Shown piece after piece: positions 21,766 through 32,179 of a stretch of 64,000 nucleotides of DNA (the stretch's first letter is position 1; the number at the start of each line of letters is the position of its first letter). The translations under genes were made by a program, and so were the position numbers. The notes beneath the pieces are model-generated. The model saw nothing but the letters and a program-made list of their open reading frames with translations. It ran no database searches and was not told the origin of the DNA. The stretch lies in the NCBI GenBank assembly GCA_039621445.1, contig CP154954.1:14743667-14807666 (forward strand). Direction: 5' to 3'. This DNA comes from Euglena gracilis (taxonomy: Eukaryota > Euglenida > Euglenophyceae > Euglenales).

Positions 21766-22177
21766 AGATGTTTCACATCTCTTCTTCTTGTGCCTCGCTG
21801 TGCCTGCATTATCCCATTATCCTTGTCACATCTCCGGCGAGCAACTGCTGATTCATGCATTCTGAGTCTACAACACCACAGATTGCATCACGGCACACCA
21901 CCTGTCCCACTGTCGTCCGGTGCACAAAACTGGTTACCCGAACCTCCCTGGAGCCTCTATGGAGGCTCCCTGGAGGCTGGTTATCTGAGCCGCCCTGGAG
22001 CCTCCCGGAGGCTCCCTAAAAGGGAGCCTCCCTGGAGGCTGGTTATCTGAGCCTCCCTGGAGCCTCCCTGGAGCCTCCATGGAGCCTCCCTGGAGCCTCC
22101 CCGGAGCCTCCCTGGAGCCTCCCTGGAGCCTCCGGCAGGTAACCTCCAGGGCAGGATTCTATTTTTGCGGTAGACCC

Positions 22178-22680
22178 AAATGAACGCAAAGTTACAATCA
22201 TTTTCAAAGCCATGTGCGAGTTAGGCGGCCTAAGACAGCGAAACCTTGTGTTTGATTCTTTTCCAACAAAAATGGTGATACTGCGGCTCGTTGTTTCATC
22301 CTATTCGGGGCTGGTGCCGCCAGCCCACCCTGGCAGTCTCTTCCGTCCACCGGCGTGCCTCTGCCATTGGCCGATACGCTGCCCCCTCCGGTCTGCACCG
22401 CCAGCGCTGATTGCACCTCCAGCGCGCCGGGCCTTCCCTCCCCTGGACTGACCCCGTGTGGAAAGCCGTGCAAGACAACCGTTCGCACGTCGCTTTCTTT
22501 TGCTCTTTGCCATGAGCAGGTATTATTATTATTGTGTATTTTTTTCGAAATTTTGAGGCATTTTAAGACATTTTTTTGAAGACTTTTTATGGCATTTTAA
22601 GGTGTTGTTTTCCAGGGTGGTCCAAGGGTTATCGAACCAATGTTTTTGATTTTGAATGTTCCCCAAAATCAAAACGTCAA
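22178..22680 (+). repeat. Duplicated block L (left part), copy 1
   Basis: Matches 58970-59400: the CGGCCCACCCTGGC module, CCCCTCCGGTCTGCACCGCC, GCGCCGGGCCTTCC, then GAGCAGG and a T-rich tail of TTTTAAG words. The CGGCCCACCCTGGC module is shared with block F, so it predates these duplications. Confidence 0.7.
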
Positions 22681-23640
22681 AAAACACTTTTTTTGAGTTT
22701 AGGACAGTAATGTTCCAGCGATGCCAGAAATATTTTTTTATTCCAGGGTTTGGCTCGTTTTTGGCGAGATTTTGCGCTTTGATACTTGTTTGGTTGGAGA
22801 AAATCCTGCCAGTCCAAACTGTTTAAGGCATTTTCAGACATTTTCAAGATTTTAAAGGTATTTTGGCAACATATTTTCAGCCGCCTTTTAAGGCATGTTA
22901 GGTTTTTAAGGCGCCTTAAAAATAATAATGTCTGGCCAGGAGGGAGGGGGCTGCAGGTGGACAGGGCCAGCTAGACGAGATCAATTAGACAGGAAACACC
23001 ACAGCAAGCCCCATGAAAAAAAATAGCCACCCAATGTAATCAACCATTTTGTGAGTAACCCCCAAGTTTCAGCAACATTTCGAACTATATTTTGGCCAAA
23101 TCCAAGCAAACCCAAACAGAAGGAACCCCTGGCCTGATGCTATGAAGATAATTTTCATGAAAATTGCATTGGAACGGCTGAAAGAAGCATTCTTTAAATC
23201 TGGGCAACCCCCAAATTTAAATCACCCTAAGCCTTTTTTCGGAACAAAATATAGGTGACTGAACTGCTTATATTTTTGGAGATTTTGCAATCACAGCAGG
23301 TATTTTCCAAGGGACAGGCATTCCTTTCTAAGACACAACGTGTCATTGGTTGCCCCTGTCAGGAACACCCAAAACCTTGCTGTGTTTTGAACAGGGAGGT
23401 GTTTTTGTGTTGGTTCAAGTGAGGTGTCTCTCCTTTGATTAACCACCCTAGGCTTTTTGTCCGCCACCTCCTTACATGCATGTGCGGTTCCCCTGTCCCC
23501 CTAAAGTGGACCAGCGGCCATAACTTGTCACCTTGGACCCGTGTTTTAACATTCTAGCTTATTTTGTGCAAGGCCCAACAAAATCCTTAACAATACAGAT
23601 TAAGATTAAGCCGCTTAAGATTGACCCTGGCCCTCCCTTC
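22680..23640 (+). repeat. Block M, inverted relative to its paralogue
   Basis: Corresponds to the reverse complement of 60105-60965. Landmarks are AATGTTCCAGC.ATGCCAGA, TCTGGCCAGGAGGGAG, GGTGGACAGGGCC.GC and CCAAAACCTTGC.GTGTTTTGA. Sequence on both outer sides matches in forward orientation, so one locus carries a roughly 0.9-kb inversion. Reading frames open at the other locus are broken by several stops here. Confidence 0.7.
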
Positions 23641-24665
23641 ATTTGTGCCCAGGCAAAGCGCCGGGTGGGGGGGGGTTATGTGCAGAAAACACTGCAATTT
23701 TGACAAGGGGGAATGCAAATTTTTAAACTGCGATGGTTAACATTTTTTTTTGCAGAGTCCAAAATCATAATAATTTATTTTTTGCATCCTTTTTCGACTT
23801 TTTTTTGTGCTCGCGACAAAATGAAGTTGCATAAAACATATTTTTAGACCAATTCCATCGGCAGTAATTGCATAAGAATGCAATTGGGCAAACCAACAAT
23901 ATCATTTTTCAAATTCGCGTCACGTGTTCTTTTGTTGCAGCATTTTTGGTGTTTATTTGATTGCTTTTTTTGAAGAAAAAAAATTGCAAAAGAATGTCTT
24001 TGTTTTTTTTTTTGTGTCCTTGAAGAGAAAAGTGCAAATCATTGTCCGAAAATGCACCGTGTTCGCATATGGTACCCCCCCCCTAGTCGCACGACCACCC
24101 CTCATTTACGACCACCCCCTGGTCACAGGTTGCAGGTCATGGGGTGTTATGACCACCCTCCCCCGGTCACAGGTTGCAGGTTACAAAAATTTTAACACCA
24201 CTTCACCTATGACCGCCCCCGCATTTACGACCACCCCCCGGTCACAGGTTGCAGGTTATGGGGGTGTTACGACCACCCCCCCCCCCCCGGTCACAGGTTG
24301 CAGGAACCCAGTCGTACTACTAGGGGGGGGGGTAATGGCTGGTTTGCAGCATTTACACACACCAATCACCCAAAGACACCAGCAATATTTGCGTCCTGTC
24401 CCTGAGACTTTTTACGTCCGAATGGGAACAGGGGGATGAGCAGCTCAGGGGGGGGGGCTGCCCCCCCAAGCTGTCACCATCTCTGATGCAAGAAAGCCCA
24501 AAAGGGGTTATTTTTGTCAACTTTTTTGGATTTTCGCAAAAAAAAAGGTCAATTTCAAGCACATTTGCCAAAAAGTGATGTTTGAAACTTTCCAAAAAGG
24601 TCAATTTTGAACACTGTTCCAGCCTCTTGGCTGAACCCCCCGGGTGTTCATTTATCATCCCCTGA
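23641..24665 (+). other. Unique insertion between L parts
   Basis: About 1 kb with no counterpart in the 59-61 kb copy. Mostly A/T-rich DNA followed by a C-rich tandem repeat (24076-24310) and a G-run. An ORF at 23924-24439 passes through that repeat and is not convincing. Confidence 0.5.
24076..24310 (+). repeat. ACGACCACC / GGTCACAGGTTGCAGG tandem repeat
   Basis: Five irregular units combining ACGACCACCCCC with GGTCACAGGTTGCAGGT and, in some, TATGGGGGTGTTA. Unit lengths vary because the C-runs (5-14 bases) differ. Confidence 0.85.
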
Positions 24666-27520
24666 TTCAGTTGTTTTGCCATTAGCTTTGCTTTTTTTTT
24701 TTGCTATTTTCATTTAGGTGGCTCGTTGGCCCCCTAAAGACCATGGCGTCTACATCGCTGTCCTGAAGTTTGCCCCTTGGTCTATTGTGGCCAACACGAA
24801 CACAAGAAGAGAGCATTTAACCTCAACCCACACTTGGACGGCATTTGCAACATTCCATCCGCCCCCACCCCCTGCTTTTCCCAGGTTAGCCATACTTTCA
24901 ACAAAATGCTCTCCTCTCTGTCGCTGCCCTGCGGTGCCGATGTGCGGGTTGAGTGGACGGGCTCCAGAGCGGCTCGGGCGGCGTGCAGGCGATTGCTGTG
25001 TTTAACCGATGGTTGGAGTGGTATTAATCTTCCCTGGATGGGTATGCTTTTTATGGTTGCATTGGATTGCATACAATTTGGTAATATATGGCAAAATAGT
25101 ACGCAGACTCGGCGACCGTGTTTTTGCATGGATCTGCTGCACGCCATTGTCAAGTGCTTCCACCAGAGAGTGCTTTGCAGAAATGCATACAGACACTCAG
25201 GTCAACAATAAGCAATTTTTTTTTCAGTTTCATGTCTTTTTTTACCCTGGAAATTTTATCTTCTTGAAAAGTGCTATAACAGTGAGCTATTCCCGACCCC
25301 ACTGTGGGAATAGCTCGGACGGGGGGGGGGGCTGCTCGGGAGGAGCTCCTGTTGGGGGAGCATTGTTGTTGCTTCAAAAGCATTTTTTTGATTTGTGTAT
25401 TCTGGCTTTTCAATTTTTCGAATTCTGTTTTTGGTAATATGATAAATTTTAATTATTTTGGCAGTTGTGTTTCATTACAATTCAGTTCAGGGCGTTGCTT
25501 AATAAAGTTTGACCCCTCGAAGGGTCCAGCCAGCCAGCAGCCTTTTCCTTGCAGCCTTTTTCCAGCCCCGGACCTCGTTTCCCCCATCAATGAAACGTTA
25601 ACAGATTTTGGCTTTTAGATGTACGGAAGTAGGCTAAAATGGGTCGGAAAAAAGTTGTCCAGGCTCAGCTCCAGCCCAGGACCGTCAGCCTGCAGCCTTT
25701 TTCCAGCCAGCCCAAATTGTTGTTGTCGTTTGGGTGAAGCTGTTTGGGGGCACCATTGGCCTAGTCGGCCCGACCAGGGCAGACTGAAGTCAACCAGGGC
25801 AGGGCGGGGGGAGACGCTGCAGGGGGGTGTAAAATATGCACCGTGCAGTTTTTGCAGTTTTTTGCAGTTTTCACGTTTTGGGTTTTTTGCAGTTTTTTGC
25901 AGTTTTTTGCAGTTTTTTTTTTCTGAAAAAACTGCACACGTGCAGTTTTTTTGCTTTTTTTTTTGATCCAGTTTTGAAGCAACCTGAGATGTTTATTTTG
26001 TTGTTTTGGTGACAAGTCCACAATTAAACCCCACCCACTTATGGACCCCCCAGGGTTTATAGGATCCGTCCCCTTCCTCGGCGGACGTGGACGTCCTGTC
26101 CGATGGCAGCGATGATGAGCTGGTGGATGGGGTGTCAAAGACTGAGGAGAGAGGGTGACAAAATTGCGCCTCATCCAAAAGACATCTCAATTTGCTGGAC
26201 AGCACGCTCTGCCGTCGTCATTCGAGGTGCATGAGTGGGTGGACCGATGGATGAAAGCAGGTTGGCTTTTTTGCTTTTTTGAACCATTTATGATGCTACT
26301 GTTGGTCACTGTTGGTCATTTTTTTGGGCATTGTTTTGCAATTTCAACAATATTTCAAATTTGAACCTTTTTTTTCAGCCATTTCTTTTGACCTTTTTTT
26401 GATTTTTGCTTGCGGTGGTTGCAGTATGGTGGCATGGAGTGCCGCTCGTGGTGCATTTGCGGCACCATGCGGTGCACGAAACATGTGTCACACGCATTGC
26501 TGAAGCGTCCCCACCGCCAAATATGAAAAAATTCATCTAATTTGTTGTTAGTGAGTGTGAAGCTTTTCTGCCCTGTTCCTTATCCCACTCACCATTCTCT
26601 GATTTCTTGTTGACACTGCAAGTGAATCTTGTGAAGGGAATAAGCCTGCTGGTGTTTGAAACAGTAGTGCTGTATATCTAAAAAGTATTGCTGAATATCG
26701 ATGAATTTAAAATGATGGCATTGTTGATCAGGAAGAGCCTCTGTTACAGGGCGGTGCAGAAAATGTGTCAAGTGTCAAGAAGATGCTGTGAGGAGAATGC
26801 AAAGATAAAAACATGATTGAAAAAAAATGCAGCTATTTGGGTCTCTGTTTTCTTCCATTCTGACGTTCAGAAAGCCAAAAAAAGGAGATGTGGCCAACAA
26901 AACTGAATTTGTCTCACGGTCATGTAGAAAAGCATTTGTTTTGTGCTTGAAGCAGGGATTGTCTTACATACAATATGCCTGTGATTTGTAAACCATCAAG
27001 ACAGTGCTGGTTGAAGCCATTTCTTGGTGGTAATAGAGTGGTAATAGAGTGGGAACACACGGACACCAAGATGGCTTGCTCAGATGGACCAAAAAAACAA
27101 CAAGTTTTGAAGGATGGGTTAATTTGTTTTCAAATTCAATTTGCCAAAATTCTTTGAAAGTTGTTGGAAAAAATGACTCACCGTGGTAAAATGGCAAATT
27201 GGCAAAATGGGCTAAAATTGAACTCTGGGGATAAATCCTTCCTTCAAATCTTTTTTCCAGAAATTATATTCATGAAAATTTGACAGTTGGGTTTGTTGTT
27301 CTTGAAGCTGGAAAAACAGTGCTGGCTGGACTCCCTGGAGGGTGGGGGTCCAGGGCGGTGGGTCTAAATCAGATGCCGGTCTGGACCGGTCTGCACCCGA
27401 AAGGAGACAAAAAAGCCCAAAGCCATCTGCCTTGGGTTTTTTTCCAGCCAGTTTATGGATTTCGGCGGCTGATATTGCCCAAAATTTCTGACGCTCTGTA
27501 AACAGCAGAGGAAGCGGAAA
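24665..27520 (+). repeat. Duplicated block L (right part), copy 1
   Basis: Matches 60970-63560 in forward orientation with many indels. Landmarks: TTGTGGCCAACACGAACACAA, ATGCTCTCCTCTCTGTCGCT (24906/61639), CCATTGGCC.AGTCGGCCC, GGAAGAGCC, and CCTTGGGTTTTTTT.CAGCCA (27430/63540). The best-conserved core is 24892-25000, preceded by a pyrimidine tract and CAG. I looked for selection on frames shared by the copies and did not find a bias to third-position changes. Confidence 0.75.
25830..25960 (+). repeat. GCAGTTTTTT array, second copy
   Basis: Same organisation as 6850-6995, beginning AATATGCACCGTGCAG and ending with an inverted CTGAAAAAACTGCACACGTGCAG turn that can pair. The corresponding part of the 62-kb copy lacks it. 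Confidence 0.85.
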
Positions 27521-27584
27521 TCCGCTTCCAAAAAGGGGCCGTTTTTTTTAAGTTTTTTAAAGGTCCCGATTTCGGCCAATTTCA

Positions 27585-27857
27585 ATGAACGTTTGGTTTG
27601 CAGTAACAAAGTCCTATAAAGTCGAAAATGCACCGGAAATGACCCATTTTTTTTCAAATTGTATGAAAATGAACGAAATCGGTAGGGAAAATACAAAAAC
27701 AAAAGGAGAGTTCAGATCCACACCTGGTTTCTGCTGTCGTCGGCGTGGAAAGAACGCAAAGCCCCCTGCAAAGAGGGGAAAACAGAAAAACTCAGAAACA
27801 GGAAGCGGTAAATATCGCATTGCACTTCAAAAGCTGGAGATGTGCAACGGAAAGTGA
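27585..27857 (+). CDS. Unrecognised basic small protein or exon
   Basis: A 90-residue frame, hydrophilic and strongly basic in its second half (Arg/Lys/Gly-rich with a Cys-Cys pair near residue 50), ending at a TGA before A/T-rich DNA. It sits just right of duplicated block L in DNA with no paralogue in the window. The composition resembles a nuclear or secreted basic tail, but no family is recognised. It could be the last exon of a gene or a chance frame. Confidence 0.22.
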   Translation: MNVWFAVTKSYKVENAPEMTHFFSNCMKMNEIGRENTKTKGEFRSTPGFCCRRRGKNAKPPAKRGKQKNSETGSGKYRIALQKLEMCNGK

Positions 27858-28050
27858 ACACAAGCAATAATATGTGATGTAATGTGGACAAAACAGATGC
27901 ATATTTTTCGCAAAACAAAAACCACTTTGAAAAACATCTGAAAATTCTAGTGTAAAATGGAACATTGATGTATGACTCCAACCAAACAATATTATTATTA
28001 TTCAAAATATTCTGTGCTTAAAAAGTAGATAGCATGGTACATTCTCATTC

Positions 28051-28248
28051 TCAGACAAATTCCAAGGCTCTGATGGCCAAAAAATGAACGAGAATGTCAC
28101 AAGCATCATTGTGTGGTTTTAAAGCATGATTGTTTTGTGTTGGCATACCCTCCTTGATTATTTGTTGGCTAGCGCCGACCATGGCTGGAGCACCAAATTC
28201 AGAATGAACAATGGAACTATCAGGAGCCATGTAAGAAACCACATGCAC
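28051..28248 (-). CDS. Unrecognised exon-like frame
   Basis: 65 codons from ATG on the minus strand, extendable upstream without a Met to about 28270, where TTGCAATAGCTTCAG offers a splice-acceptor-like site. Composition is protein-like (Ala, His, Pro, Met, Ile), with no low-complexity bias. The opposite strand at 28126-28356 is also open for 76 codons, so strand is uncertain. No domain is recognised. Confidence 0.18.
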   Translation of the reverse strand: MHVVSYMAPDSSIVHSEFGAPAMVGASQQIIKEGMPTQNNHALKPHNDACDILVHFLAIRALEFV

Positions 28249-28447
28249 AGTGGCCTGGGGCTGCTGAAGCTATTGCAATCCCATCACCACCAGTTGGCCG
28301 TCCAAGTCGGCAGAACTTTTGCAGATAGTTGGTACGGTGTATTTAGGTGCATTTAATTACATTCGTTTTTTTTTTTATTTTTTATGCCATACAGGGCTCC
28401 TGGTTTGACCCAGTTCGATTGAACCCAATGTGTGTGATTGAGCATTT

Positions 28448-28774
28448 ATGCAACTTTTTGATATGCCGCCGTTGTGTGACGAAAAAAAATGCCTTCCCCC
28501 CTATTTTTGGGTGGTCCTAATAACGTGTCTCGTTCTTGGTTTCTTTGTGTATTTTTGTAGCATTTGGCCGGGCAAGAATTCATTACAACAAAGTGTGAAA
28601 CGTTCCATGAGTCATCCCCATTTTATTGTTCCAAAAAAGCAAGGGCTCTTCAAGGACAATGGGACATCCCCACCGACAGCTGTTTTCATGTCCGTCAGCC
28701 CCGGGCTTCATTCCCTGCCTGATGTTTCCCATTGCAGTGCAGGGTTCTCCTGTAATGTAACAGAGTGGTTATGA
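28448..28774 (+). CDS. Possible 3' terminal exon with membrane segment
   Basis: 108 codons. Residues 19-44 are hydrophobic and would span a membrane; the rest is polar with two Cys near the end. Alternatively the coding part starts after TGTATTTTTGTAG at 28561, a good splice-acceptor match that would remove the hydrophobic stretch. A polyadenylation-like AATAAA lies at 28857, about 85 bp past the stop. This is one of the few places where frame end and poly(A) signal agree. No family is recognised. Confidence 0.25.
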   Translation: MQLFDMPPLCDEKKCLPPYFWVVLITCLVLGFFVYFCSIWPGKNSLQQSVKRSMSHPHFIVPKKQGLFKDNGTSPPTAVFMSVSPGLHSLPDVSHCSAGFSCNVTEWL

Positions 28775-28782
28775 GGATATCC

Positions 28783-28843
28783 CTCTCTCCCTCTCTCTCT
28801 CTCTCTCTTTCTCCCTCCTTTCTCGTTGTGTGTGTGTGTGTGG
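28783..28843 (+). repeat. (CT)n then (GT)n compound microsatellite
   Basis: CT run broken by a few C and T insertions, followed by TCGTTGTGTGTGTGTGTG. It would lie in the 3' untranslated region if the frame at 28448 is real. Confidence 0.9.
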
Positions 28844-29108
28844 TATATGTGTGAACAATAAATAGTTTGGGCGTCCAAAGTCGGGGGACAGGGGGCGCAC
28901 ACTTTGGGAGGTTCATTATTTGATCAAAAAAAAGTCGAAAATATTGATTATCCGCACCTTTTGATATTAATTTCATTTTTTTCGATATTTCCGCATATTT
29001 GTTGGTCCAGTAAAATTTTCCAAAATATGTTTGTTGTCTTATATGTTTTTTTGTTTTTTTTGAAGAAGGTTGATGTTTTCCCCGTTTTTTTTTTGTTTTG
29101 CTTCCCTG

Positions 29109-29438
29109 TCAGGGGTGTGGGGGAATAAAATTTGGCAAACAAAGTCCCTGGCCAGGGTCCATTATTTGGGGATATTTGGAAGGGGCGGGCATGGTGGTGA
29201 TGAATGGTGAAGTTAATTCATAATTATGTGGCAGGGTGAAGTTTGTGCCCCCCAAGGTGGTCTCAGGTTTATTGAAGGATAGTGTTACGGTTGCAATTTT
29301 CAGGTCTAAGAGTTCTTTGTATATTTCTGGACAGCAGCCTTTTATAACAGTTCTGTATGAATTGCACAGAATGTTTATTCTCGAAAGGGCAGGGGATTGG
29401 TTAGGAACAGGTTTAGGGTCCCCCCCCCCCGTTGGCAT
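29109..29438 (-). CDS. Unrecognised ORF
   Basis: 109 codons with balanced composition (Thr, Leu, Pro, Asn) in DNA without repeats. There is no promoter, splice or family evidence. The plus strand is open over much of the same stretch (29236-29451). Confidence 0.13.
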   Translation of the reverse strand: MPTGGGDPKPVPNQSPALSRINILCNSYRTVIKGCCPEIYKELLDLKIATVTLSFNKPETTLGGTNFTLPHNYELTSPFITTMPAPSKYPQIMDPGQGLCLPNFIPPHP

Positions 29439-29531
29439 TCTTCCCTCCTAGATTTGCTCGATGTCAGACTGTTTGAGTTCTTGCCAAGAGTGTTGGGACA
29501 ATAATACTTCATAATATTAATAGCAATTGTC

Positions 29532-29840
29532 TTGTGTCAGAAGCAGGCGGTTATTCCAGACAGTGGGAGCAGAATGACCCTGTCCTCGCCTTGCACACCC
29601 CACTCCCTCCAGCCCCGCAAGCTCAGACAGCAGTGTTGGGACCCACGGTCCATTCGGCAGGAGCCCTCCACTCACCCCAGTGGTGACCGCACCACCCATG
29701 CCTCCACGGTGGTCGTGCCGCTCCATCGATTGCCTCCGACTCCGCCATATCATGAAAACCACACAACTGCCGATACTGGAATTGTTGAAGAAATGGAAGT
29801 GAATCTTAATTTGAGAAATAGAAAGGCAATGGAGAAATAA
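29532..29840 (+). CDS. Unrecognised ORF, Pro/Thr/His-rich
   Basis: 102 codons ending at TAA, followed by A/T-rich DNA. The central part is Pro/His/Thr-rich with several Arg; the last 25 residues are acidic then basic, as in a soluble C-terminus. It is unique in the window. No domain is recognised, and a minus-strand ORF (29517-29762) overlaps it. Confidence 0.2.
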   Translation: MCQKQAVIPDSGSRMTLSSPCTPHSLQPRKLRQQCWDPRSIRQEPSTHPSGDRTTHASTVVVPLHRLPPTPPYHENHTTADTGIVEEMEVNLNLRNRKAMEK

Positions 29841-30042
29841 CTGGTTTTCTCTTACGCTTCCGGGAGCATACAGTAATGTGTAGTGCGCAGATGTTTTATA
29901 TTAAAATTTTTATAATAATATTTTCATATCAATTAGTTATTTACAATATTGTTGGAGGAGTGAATTTGTCAAGGACCGTTTTCAGTCAAGGTCAAACCTT
30001 GCCTTCTTTGCTTGCGTACTGACAAGTTTTTTTCAGCTTTTT

Positions 30043-30393
30043 TTGAATATTTTTTTCAGGCTCTCAATCAGGTCTCAGGCTTTGTTACGACAGTGCAATT
30101 GTGTGTGCCAAACAGATGCGACTGCCGAATTGTATGCCACGCCACAGATAGCCCCCCTTCTGGAGATTCCCCCCCATTTCACAGCAGAACCCTCTGACGA
30201 GGGCTGCCCCACGGAATTACAAAAACACCAGGTTTGCTTCTGCAGCAATGGTGTCCTGAATCGTACAGTGTCCCCTGGGAATCTATCCGGCCCCCCCCCC
30301 CTCTCTCTCTCTCTCTATGTGTGTGTGTGCCTGCGCGCAGAAGTATTTCTTTCATTTGTTGGGATTCCCAAAGTTATCCTTAGGCAGCCCTGA
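30043..30393 (+). CDS. Unrecognised exon-like frame, Cys-rich
   Basis: The most plausible coding part starts after AATATTTTTTTCAG at 30060, a strong splice-acceptor match, and stays open for more than 55 codons with a Cys-x-Cys-x3-Cys-like N-terminal stretch and an acidic/Pro middle. It then runs into a CT/GT microsatellite (30300-30330), so the final 40 codons are unlikely to be real. No family is recognised. Confidence 0.2.
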   Translation: MNIFFRLSIRSQALLRQCNCVCQTDATAELYATPQIAPLLEIPPHFTAEPSDEGCPTELQKHQVCFCSNGVLNRTVSPGNLSGPPPLSLSLYVCVCLRAEVFLSFVGIPKVILRQP

Positions 30394-30779
30394 ATTAAAG
30401 ATGTTATTTTATTGCTGCCCTGAAACGCTTTTTCGATCTCTTTGTGTCACGTTGCTGAATTTCTTTTCATATTTGACGGTGGGTGGAAAACCCACACTCA
30501 AATGGTGTCTTTTGTTGTCATTGCTTTCATTCTCTCGCATATTCCGTTAGCAGAGTATATTCAACACTAGCATTTCATTCCCCCCCTCTGTCACCCGCAT
30601 GTCGTACGACCCTGGACTTTGGACTGCAAACCACTGTCGTTAACGTTGGATGTGGTGGTGGGAAGGATTTGAACCGCCTTTTGTGCAAATAAGAAGTTGA
30701 AGTTTTTTTGTTTCTTTCAAATTGATTATTTTTTTTAAAGGATGATGGGATGCAGACTGTCGGATAACAAGGTGTGAAT

Positions 30780-32110
30780 GGAGCAATTGCAGGATGGACA
30801 AGCGAAGCGGCCTGCCGCTGATAGCCAGTCTCCACCTGCTCCCCATGGCCTCGGTACCCATGCCAGGCTTCTGCCAACCACAACCCTTTCTTTCGTTCAT
30901 GACCCCTATTCTTTCAACTGTCCCTGGTTTGATGCCAAGGAAATTCTTCAATAAGAAAATTATTAATGCCAAGTAACTGTCAATATTTCTTGCATTTGAG
31001 GAAATAATGAGAATCATGTTTGTAAACTCGGTTCTATTGTGGCCCAGCCACCCACAACCCCCACCCCAAAAGAAGTTTGGCCAGCTCTTTTCCATTCTTT
31101 TCCATTTTTTTTTACCCCCAGTTGCATGGTCGTCAGGACGTTTGTTCTTTTAATGTATGTTGAAATTGGTATGCCGTTATGCACGTTCCTTTGCCTGCTG
31201 TTTAGCGACAGCTCTTCGCAGTTTTTTTTTGTTTTTTTTCTCAAACAGGAAGTCGATTCATTCAGTATTATTTTCAGGCTTGCTAGGAAAACAATTTTCA
31301 AAAAATTTATCACATTGATTCCAGGGACTGCGCCAACGGACCCCGTGCCATATGCTGACGACACATCCCAGCATCTTCCTCTCGGCCTGAGAATGGAACG
31401 CGAAGTGAAATTTCTGTGTTATCCGAAAGTTTTGTCGCGAAAGACATTGGCTGGGTGATGTATAATTCAATAAGGGATGATCAAAAAAATCGGATAATAA
31501 TGTGCCACTAAAGTTGTGATTGTACACTTGACCCACAACCGCCTTGGGCAACATTTCGACCTCATTGTGCAATGTGACCCCCAAGGATGTGTATTTGGTT
31601 TTTGGCCCAAAGGTTTTGGGGTTCAGCAAAAGGCGTTAAAATGATCCGGTAAAAATTTGGCCATTTTTTTCGTTTTTTTTTTATATTTAATTAATTGGAG
31701 TGCTTAGACCCAGAGTGACCGACCCCCTGGAGGGATGACTGATTCCTTTCTCTAAAACACAAGTGACAGACTCGTTGTTGAAAAAAGAGGACGTAACACC
31801 CCCAGGTCCGGTCTTAGGCGGCGCAACGGAATTTTATTTTGCAGTTATGTGCAAACGTTCACAGCGTTTTTCTGCTAAAATCACTTCCCGCATCTGGGAA
31901 AACGCGATACCCGCTTTAACACTGCAAAAACTGACGCCCCCACTAGCCTTAGTGGGGGCGGGGGTGTGGGGGGGGGTTGTTGGGAGGAGTTGGGGGGGGG
32001 GAGGCGGATGTGGTGAGAAACCCGAAATAAATTTTCTCTGTTCCTGTGTGTTTTTTCGGAATCGCTGTGAAATGTGCTTTTTTGGGGTGGTCATTTTTGG
32101 GGTCAAAAAA
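30780..32110 (+). repeat. Duplicated block J, copy 1
   Basis: Matches 37540-38700: CAGGATGGACA.GCGAAGCGG, CTGATAGCCAG.CTCC, TTTGGCCAGCTCTTTT, then a nearly invariant 75-bp core at 31322-31396, then CCGCATCTGGGAAAA and CACTAGCCTTAGTGGGGG. The last is a hairpin in this copy (CCCCCACTA-GCCT-TAGTGGGGG, 31938-31960). A 151-codon minus-strand ORF (30640-31095) and a 139-codon plus ORF (31039-31458) are both broken in the other copy. Confidence 0.75.
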
Positions 32111-32179
32111 CAATAAAAAAATATTTGCACATCAGAGTCCAAAATTGGCATTTTGACTGTTCTGCTGGTCAACTTGTTT

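Larger units (their letters stand above)
20195..22177 (+). mobile_element. Non-autonomous MULE-like element 2
   Basis: Begins GGGTCCCAGAAAATCC and ends TTTTTGCGGTAGACCC, the same termini as element 1. The left GAGCCTCC array is shortened and carries a GCCGC-TTC-GCGGC hairpin at 20239-20251. Inside are the G/C foldback, the Phe/Gly-rich T/G segment 20840-21120 (longer than in element 1), the acidic minisatellite, and a full right array at 21935-22140. Flanking nonamers AAATGATTT and AAATGAACG share six of nine bases, consistent with a decayed target duplication. No transposase is present. Confidence 0.65.

Noticed and set aside
30655-30680. tRNA T-arm on the minus strand (GGTTCAAATCC); similar words at 33248 and 45495
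   Set aside because: The flanking five-base stems do not pair and no acceptor or D-arm partner is found at any of the three places.
31322-31396. Reverse transcriptase, from a Tyr-Ala-Asp-Asp box
   Set aside because: No other conserved RT blocks surround it, the phase is broken nearby, and the other copy changes an adjacent residue without preserving the frame further on.
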